From Verrucomicrobiota bacterium (GTDB taxonomy: Bacteria > Verrucomicrobiota > Verrucomicrobiia > Opitutales > JABDGR01): DNA of 39,279 bases. The DNA lies in the NCBI GenBank assembly GCA_013285985.1, contig JABDGR010000009.1:1-39279 (forward strand). Reading direction: 5' to 3'. This document shows positions 33,219 through 39,279 of the stretch, piece by piece. Position 1 is the first letter of the stretch. Every line of letters begins with the position of its first letter. The notes beneath the pieces are model-generated. The model was given only the letters and a program-made list of their open reading frames with translations. It was not told the DNA's origin and made no database searches. Both the position numbers and the translations under genes were made by a program.

Positions 33219-33674
33219 TTACAAGGTCTTGGGCCTGAAACTTGCACGGTCGTCCGCTTCAAGCCAGTCAAACGTGGTGCTCTTTTCCGGCTTCAGTCCA
33301 AGTTTCGTGCAGTTCTCAATAAAACCAGCACGTCTTTCTGGGTTTTTCATCGGGCTGCCTGCTTCCATCTCATCCGACCAGATCTTGATTTCCGCCGGGG
33401 TTTTCAGGGTGCCATTTGCTTGCAACCACGTGCCGACATCCTCATAATTTTCCGAGTTTTGCACGGCGCCCTTGAATTGATCACCGGTGATACCCTTAAA
33501 GCTGAAGAGCATGTTGTCTAGTGGACAGTCATAATGGTACTCACCCAAAGTTCCGGCCACGCTGGCGCGGCATTTATCAATGGCGCGTCGGGCGATGACG
33601 AAGCCATCAAGACGCTGGCGCGGACTGTGGGGGGCCATGCGAGTTAGATCGCGTGCAATAATGGTGTCATTCAT
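33219..33674 (-). CDS. DUF5069 domain protein
   Basis: ARDLTRMAPHSPRQRLDGFVIARRAIDKCRASVAGTLGEYHYDCPLDNMLFSFKGIT. Confidence 0.8.
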   Translation of the reverse strand: MNDTIIARDLTRMAPHSPRQRLDGFVIARRAIDKCRASVAGTLGEYHYDCPLDNMLFSFKGITGDQFKGAVQNSENYEDVGTWLQANGTLKTPAEIKIWSDEMEAGSPMKNPERRAGFIENCTKLGLKPEKSTTFDWLEADDRASFRPKTL

Positions 33675-33723
33675 GATTTTATTATTTTCTGGTTTGTGAG
33701 TGAGATGTTTATTTTCGATTGGC

Positions 33724-33963
33724 CTAACCGTGCGTCCTTGTCCGGTTGCGTTCCGCGAGCAATTCCGATTCCGCTTTCAGCCAATGCTCGACATCGTTCC
33801 CGTGCTGCGAACCCTGATTCAAGTAATTTGCATAGGCCCGTCCGGCCAATTCATGTGGTGGCGGAAGCTCAGCGTTTCTTTGATTTAATTCCTCAACCGC
33901 CACTGGTAGAACTGCGCTCGTTAGCTTTTGGGTTTGGCCTCGGGCAACACTTTTATTTTTCAT
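33724..33963 (-). CDS. DUF2934 small protein
   Basis: HELAGRAYANYLNQGSQHGNDVEHWLKAESEL. Confidence 0.7.
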   Translation of the reverse strand: MKNKSVARGQTQKLTSAVLPVAVEELNQRNAELPPPHELAGRAYANYLNQGSQHGNDVEHWLKAESELLAERNRTRTHG

Positions 33964-34572
33964 GCAATCAGAATACCTTATGCACTGGCATATGCGCTAT
34001 GGGGTTTAACCCCTCCATGAAAACAGCCGTCCACAAGAGCATTCTGCGCACACATTCTTGGAACGAGAGGAAAAAAATCGCTGTCGCTACCTCTGTCTTC
34101 CAAAACCAAACCGCTCTATGCTTGATTGTTCCATAACAATTAGAGCACCCAAATATTAGACGACTATTGTCTAATGTTGCCATGACGCAGAGCACTAGAC
34201 CGCCGTCACTTTCCCCGTAAGATCATTTATGAGGCCTTTTCGTGTGCATCTGGCAGGACGAATCACTATCCCGACGTCATTTTCGTTTCAACTCAGTATC
34301 CATTCATTCAACTCTGCGAATTTTTCAGGGTGGAATATCGTGGCAGTGTGCCATTGGTTCTTTCCTGGTAGAGAAGAGATGGACGGGAGTAGCACCCCGT
34401 CCACCTCGATAGAGTCTGCGGTTTTTCGTTCTAAAGTGGCCGGTTCTGCACTCGTTCGCACTTAAGCGAAACTTGCTTCACCTCAAAACCCGAATTTTTC
34501 TTGCCGATTTGCCACGTCAACTGGCAAATCCGGCGGCTCTATTTTTAACCCATTGTCTCTCAAAGAGAAAAA

Positions 34573-34649
34573 TGGCGGGATGGACGGGACTCGAACCCGC
34601 GACCTCCTGCGTGACAGGCAGGCGTTCTAACCAACTGAACTACCACCCC
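34573..34649 (-). tRNA. tRNA-Asp (anticodon GTC), CCA encoded
   Basis: GGGGTGGTAGTTCAGTTGGTTAGAACGCCTGCCTGTCACGCAGGAGGTCGCGGGTTCGAGTCCCGTCCATCCCGCCA folds as a cloverleaf; anticodon loop CTGTCAC. Confidence 0.97.
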
Positions 34650-34974
34650 TTTTATCCTGGCAAACTATCAATCAAAGCCGCCCCCGCCCCGGATGTCAAG
34701 GATGCTTGGGGTGTCGGACGATTTTCCGATTAAAAAACATTGCGCCAACGAACCAAAATTTCTAAGGCAACGCAGTCGAAAACATCGGCAATTATTTTGC
34801 CAAACGATCATTCTAGCAAAATTTCGGGCGCTGGCAAATGCAAAAAGTATGTCATCGTTAAAGTAAAAACTTTGCCAAGGGCCGCACCCGGTGTTGGAAT
34901 GGCCGGATATTTTTTGCGAAAGAAGGGTGGTTGATATCCTCAACCGTCCACTGCCGCAGAAATACCCCTTAGAA

Positions 34975-37707
34975 ATGCCCGCCCGCCCCCCGAAGCGCAT
35001 TTACCGCGCCGGCGCCCTGGAATCATGGTTCCAGCGGCTGACCGCGCCGTGGGAAACCGATTTCACGCCCGCCGTCCTGGAGCGTGGCCGCACTTGGTAC
35101 CGCCAGGGTTGCGTCCGCGAGATGGAGCTGACGGAGGCCGATGCCATCATCCACGGGCGCGTTGGCGAGCGGGAGAGTTATGTGGTGCTGGAATGGCCCG
35201 AAGGCCGCCTGCACGTGCGCGCTTCCGCCGGGGGCGAGGACGAGGGCCGCTCTCTCGCCGTGGCCGGACTTTACGAAATTGAGGAATTGGTCGCCGAGGA
35301 GGCATCGGCTCTGCCGCAGGACAAGCGCAAGGCTGGCCTGGGCGCCCCTGCGAACGGCAATGGAAACGGCAATGGCCACAAGCCCGCCGCCGAAGTCAAG
35401 GCTCCCACCGCGCCACCCACCCCCGCGCCCAAAGACCCGAACATGCGGCAATTGTTGCTCGCGTTGAGTGTCAATGACGCCGGCCTGTCGCTCGAAGCTT
35501 TCTGGGTGAAAAACAAGGAGCCGCGCCAGCCCGCTTTTGGCAAACTCGCCGAGGGCCTCGAGCTTACCGCCCCGGAACGCGAGAAAGTCATCCGCCTCGC
35601 CAGCCTGGCGCGCCGCGCCAGCTTCCATTTTCAAAGCGCGCGCGGCTGCTACATGATGGAGGAATGGGACAAGGCGCCGGGCTTTCTCCGCACCGAACTC
35701 AAAAACTGGCACACGTATTTTACCGTCGAAGTGGACCCTTCCGTCAATGCGCTCACCCGGGGTTTGCGCGAAACGGAGTTGACCGGCCGCGCCGTGGCCA
35801 AGGGTCGCGCGCGGCTCGCGTTCCACTGGGATTTGCGCGTCGGCGACGAATGGCTCACCCCCGAAGAGGCGCGCCGTTTGCTGCGCCGCGGGCCGGGCAC
35901 AAGTTTCCTTGCCGGGCGCGGGTTGGTGCGCCTGCCGGCCGACCAGGCTGAATTGCTGGCCGACTGGCACCGAGTGCTCGACAAACGTCTTTCCGGCGGG
36001 TTGCCCAATTACATGCTCCTCTCCGTCTTCGCGCGCGACGCCGGCCACGTGCAGGTCAGCCCGGAATTGAAGGCGTGGAAGGACGCGCTGTTCAAGCCCG
36101 ATTGGTCCATCGACGGCCTGCCCACGTTTTTGCGGCCTTACCAGGGGCAGGGCGTCAAGTGGTTGCGCCATTTGTGCGAGAGCGGCTGCCACGGACTGCT
36201 CGCGGACGAAATGGGCCTGGGCAAAACTTTGCAGGTATTGAGCCTGCTCGAAATCCGCCCGTCGGGCGACCGCCCCAACCTGATTGTGTGCCCGGCGAGC
36301 GTGGTGCCGGTCTGGCGGCACGAAGTCGCGCGCTTTTTCCCGCACTGGAAAGTCGAAGTGCTCAAGGCCGGGCATGATTTTGCCGAGAACCGCGGCCCAG
36401 CTCTGTGGCTGGCCAGCTACACGCAACTGCGCCGCCACAAGGCGATTTTGGAAAAAGTCGAATTTGGCTACGCCGTCCTCGATGAGGCGCAGTTCATCAA
36501 AAATCCCGAGGCCAAGGCGACCCAGGCTTGCCTGCGCCTGCGCGCGCGCCACCGTATCGCCTTGACCGGCACCCCGCTCGAAAACCGCCCGCTCGATTTG
36601 TGGACGCTCTACCGCTACCTCATGCCCGGCCTGCTCGGCCCGCGCAAAGCCTTTGAGACGGAATCGCTGCGCAATGCCGCCGCCCAGCGCGATCAGCTCC
36701 GCAAGCAAATTGCCCCCTTCCTCCTGCGCCGCACCAAGCGTGAAGTCGCCAAGGAGCTGCCAAACAAAATCGAGATGGAGCTGGCCTGCCCGTTGACCGA
36801 TGTGCAGCGCGACGAATACGCCCGGCTGGCGCGCGAAGGCGTTGGTGCGCTCGGCCAGGATTTGGCCGCCGCGGCCCGCGAGCGTCCGCTGACCCTGCTC
36901 ACCCTCCTCACGCGTCTGCGCCAGGCCTGCTGCGACCCGGCCTTGCTGCCGTGGATCAACACGCCGGTGGAAAACAGCGGCAAACTCAGCGTCCTCGCCG
37001 AGCGTCTCGACGAAGTCATCGCCGGCGGCCACAAGGTCGTGGTCTTCTCCCAATTTGTGTCGCTGCTGCGCCGCGCTCGCACGCTCATCGAAGCGCGTTT
37101 CCCCGGCCTGCCCATTTGGGAACTCACCGGCCAGACGCTCGATCGCGAAAAGCCGGTGGAAGGCTTTCAGACTGCGACCGGCGCGGGTATCATGCTCGTG
37201 AGCCTGCGCGCCGGCGGCACGGGTATTACTTTGCACGCCGCGGACTATGTTTTCCTGCTCGACCCCTGGTGGAACCCCGCCGTCGAAGATCAGGCGATTG
37301 ACCGCGTCCACCGCCTTGGTCAGGACCGCACGGTTTTTGTTTACCGCATGATTGCCGTCGGCACCATCGAAGAGCGCATCCAGCGCCTTAAGGTGGAGAA
37401 ACGCGCGCTCTTTGACCGCGTGGTGGGCGACCTCGCCGACCTCGCCGATATCCAGAGCTTCTTCCGCTCGCTCAGTGAGCTTGTCGACCTGAAAGGAGAA
37501 GTGAAGCAAGCGGCCGCCGATGTGGTTGAAAATCACGAGCCCGAGCCGGCTTCCGCCGGACCCATCGAGCCGCACATGGATTTGGAGGAACCGCTGCCGT
37601 TTTCCGACCCGATAGGCGACGCGATTGCCGAGGGCGCGCCGGTTCCGGCGGAAGATTCGCCCCCCTCCACGAGCTCTGACCATGCAAATCCGCCCCTGCC
37701 GCAATGA
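34975..37707 (+). CDS. SNF2-family DEAD/DEAH helicase
   Basis: LRPYQGQGVKWLRHLCESGCHGLLADEMGLGKTLQVL; VLDEAQFIKN; ALTGTPLENRPLDLWTLY; LVSLRAGGTGITLHAADYVFLLDPWWNPAVEDQAIDRVHRLGQ. Confidence 0.95.
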   Translation: MPARPPKRIYRAGALESWFQRLTAPWETDFTPAVLERGRTWYRQGCVREMELTEADAIIHGRVGERESYVVLEWPEGRLHVRASAGGEDEGRSLAVAGLYEIEELVAEEASALPQDKRKAGLGAPANGNGNGNGHKPAAEVKAPTAPPTPAPKDPNMRQLLLALSVNDAGLSLEAFWVKNKEPRQPAFGKLAEGLELTAPEREKVIRLASLARRASFHFQSARGCYMMEEWDKAPGFLRTELKNWHTYFTVEVDPSVNALTRGLRETELTGRAVAKGRARLAFHWDLRVGDEWLTPEEARRLLRRGPGTSFLAGRGLVRLPADQAELLADWHRVLDKRLSGGLPNYMLLSVFARDAGHVQVSPELKAWKDALFKPDWSIDGLPTFLRPYQGQGVKWLRHLCESGCHGLLADEMGLGKTLQVLSLLEIRPSGDRPNLIVCPASVVPVWRHEVARFFPHWKVEVLKAGHDFAENRGPALWLASYTQLRRHKAILEKVEFGYAVLDEAQFIKNPEAKATQACLRLRARHRIALTGTPLENRPLDLWTLYRYLMPGLLGPRKAFETESLRNAAAQRDQLRKQIAPFLLRRTKREVAKELPNKIEMELACPLTDVQRDEYARLAREGVGALGQDLAAAARERPLTLLTLLTRLRQACCDPALLPWINTPVENSGKLSVLAERLDEVIAGGHKVVVFSQFVSLLRRARTLIEARFPGLPIWELTGQTLDREKPVEGFQTATGAGIMLVSLRAGGTGITLHAADYVFLLDPWWNPAVEDQAIDRVHRLGQDRTVFVYRMIAVGTIEERIQRLKVEKRALFDRVVGDLADLADIQSFFRSLSELVDLKGEVKQAAADVVENHEPEPASAGPIEPHMDLEEPLPFSDPIGDAIAEGAPVPAEDSPPSTSSDHANPPLPQ

Positions 37708-38110
37708 CGACTTTGAGGGCGTCTTGATATCGCTGCGGCAATTATGGCCCGGTAAGGTGATTGATGTCGCGTTTACGCGGGCGACTTATGCGCGGGCTCT
37801 GGCTTCCGAAAATCAAATTTACCTCTGTGCGGAAAATGAAAATGCCGTCATCGGCTTTGGTTCCTTGACCGTCAAGAACGTGCTCTGGCCGGGCGGCCCC
37901 ACCGCGAACATTGACGAATTGGTCGTGGATGGCGCGCACCGCCGGCAGGGTGTCGGCCGGCGCCTTATTGAAGAACTTTTCGCGTTGGCCCGCCAGCGCG
38001 GTTGCCGGCGGGTCGAACTGGATTCGGCGCACCACCGCAAGGAAGCCCATCAATTTTATGAAAAGCTCGGTTTTGAAAACCGCGCCTGCCTCTTTTCGAA
38101 AACATTATGA
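37682..38110 (+). CDS. GNAT family N-acetyltransferase
   Basis: MQIRPCRNDDFEGV...NIDELVVDGAHRRQGVGRRLIEELFALARQRGCRRVELDSAHHRKEAHQFYEKLGFE; overlaps the helicase 3' end. Confidence 0.92.
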   Translation: MQIRPCRNDDFEGVLISLRQLWPGKVIDVAFTRATYARALASENQIYLCAENENAVIGFGSLTVKNVLWPGGPTANIDELVVDGAHRRQGVGRRLIEELFALARQRGCRRVELDSAHHRKEAHQFYEKLGFENRACLFSKTL

Positions 38111-38134
38111 CTTTTCCACCGGCCCGCGCTTCAT

Positions 38135-39279
38135 TCATTCCACTTCGCGCAACTGGATGGTGTCGATGAGCTTCTCGCCCATGATGACGTTGGTGACGAC
38201 GACGACCCAGTCTTTGGGCAAAACCCAGTTTTTGCGTTTCATGTACTCAAACGCATTGAGAATTGTCTGCTCGTAGTCCTTGGAAAATTCCATGAGGAAC
38301 GGCTCGACGCCCCAGTGGAGCAGGAGCTGCTTAAAGACTTGTTCGACGTCGGTGAAAGCGTAAATCGGGCAGTGACGCGGCCGCAGGGCCGAAAGCACCG
38401 CCGGCAGGTTGCCGTTGCGCGTGAAGACGACGATGCCGGCATGGTGGTCTTCCTGCGCCAGGCGCGCCGCCGCGCCGAGGAGCTTGTCCTTGTGCGTCTT
38501 GAGCAACGGGGCGGGTGCGATATGCAGTTCGCCGGAATCCTCAATGCGCCGCACAATGCGTTGCATCGTCTGCACGCATTCGAGTGGGTATTTGCCCGTG
38601 GTGGTTTCGCCGGAGAGCATGATGCTGTCCGCCTGTTCGAGGGCCGCGTTGGCGATGTCGCTGACTTCCGCGCGCGTGGGCACCGGCGACTGAATCATGG
38701 ACTCCAGCATGTGCGTGGCCACGATGACCGGTTTGCGGTGGATGATGCATTGCTGCACCGCGCGGCGCTGGATGATGGGCAATTCCTCGTAGGGGCACTC
38801 GATGCCTAGATCGCCGCGCGCGACCATCAGCCCGTCGGAAGCGGCGATGATTTCGTCGAGGTTTTCAATGGCCGACTGGTCCTCGATTTTCGCAATGATG
38901 CGCGCGGAGGATTTGTGTTCGGTGAGAAAACGCCGCAGCAAGTCCAGGTCGTTGGCCTCGCGCACAAACGACAGCGCGAAAAAGTCCACGCCTTCCGCAA
39001 CGCCGACTTCGATGTCGCCCCGGTCCTTTTGCGTCAGCGGCGGCAGGTTGACCTTCACGCCGGGCAGGTTCAGGTGCCGGCGGCTGGTGAGGGTCCCGGC
39101 CACGTTGACCCGGCAGCGCACGCGCGCAGCGTGCGTTTCCACGACTTCAAGGCGGATGAGCCCGCTGTCCACCAGCACGGTGTTGCCGACGGCGACATCC
39201 TTGGGCAATTCGCGGTAGTTGACGCCGACATGGGTGACGCCATCGCCAGCCGCAGTGCCGGCTTCGGTGACAAAATCGA
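38135..39279 (-). CDS. pyk: Pyruvate kinase (N-terminus off the right edge)
   Basis: GVNYRELPKDVAVGNTVLVDSGLI; LTQKDRGDIEVGVAEGVDFFALSFVREANDL; IIAKIEDQSAIENLDEII; MVARGDLGIECPYEELPIIQR; TTTGKYPLECVQTM. Confidence 0.95.
   Translation of the reverse strand, partial: DFVTEAGTAAGDGVTHVGVNYRELPKDVAVGNTVLVDSGLIRLEVVETHAARVRCRVNVAGTLTSRRHLNLPGVKVNLPPLTQKDRGDIEVGVAEGVDFFALSFVREANDLDLLRRFLTEHKSSARIIAKIEDQSAIENLDEIIAASDGLMVARGDLGIECPYEELPIIQRRAVQQCIIHRKPVIVATHMLESMIQSPVPTRAEVSDIANAALEQADSIMLSGETTTGKYPLECVQTMQRIVRRIEDSGELHIAPAPLLKTHKDKLLGAAARLAQEDHHAGIVVFTRNGNLPAVLSALRPRHCPIYAFTDVEQVFKQLLLHWGVEPFLMEFSKDYEQTILNAFEYMKRKNWVLPKDWVVVVTNVIMGEKLIDTIQLREVE

Noticed and set aside
34473-34733. 86-aa plus-strand ORF containing KMAGWTGLEPATSCVTGRRSNQLNYHP
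   Set aside because: This is the reverse-complement translation of tRNA-Asp, a familiar spurious ORF.
35023-37704. 893-aa antisense ORF covering nearly all of the SNF2 helicase
   Set aside because: Composition is a mirror of a GC-rich coding strand, with no recognisable family; the sense frame has clear helicase motifs. Typical high-GC antisense open frame.

Overview
The window looks like a verrucomicrobial or planctomycete-like chromosome; taxonomy is inferred from gene style only. The left flank is ordinary: partial thrC, lysC, smc, Fe/Mn sod. Next comes a secreted carbohydrate-active cluster: pectinesterase lipoprotein, large GH2 lipoprotein, and a Tat-exported trehalase/GH63-like enzyme. 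From about 12.0 to 34.65 kb the sequence looks like a mosaic island next to a tRNA-Asp(GTC) at 34573-34649. The 3' end of that tRNA recurs as degenerate or exact direct copies at about 12.03, 13.13 and 14.65 kb. A 26-bp perfect match (14645-14670 and 34572-34597) brackets about 20 kb. Inside it are, almost all on the minus strand, a complete N-type ATPase operon (atpD-C-Q-R-B-E-F-A-G), a small His-rich membrane protein, a phosphoketolase broken by an in-frame TAG at the conserved Trp of GHWGTTPG, DUF892 and CsbD stress proteins, acetate kinase, glycogen phosphorylase, phosphoglucomutase, an NADP-dependent oxidoreductase, DUF2934 and DUF5069 small proteins, and a PPK2 truncated at the island edge. 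The most unusual protein-level feature is that the ATPase alpha, beta and b subunits all carry Lys/Pro/Ala/Glu-rich low-complexity C-terminal tails. The right flank is a SNF2-family helicase, a GNAT acetyltransferase and partial pyruvate kinase. All calls come from reading the sequence and supplied ORFs; no database search was run.
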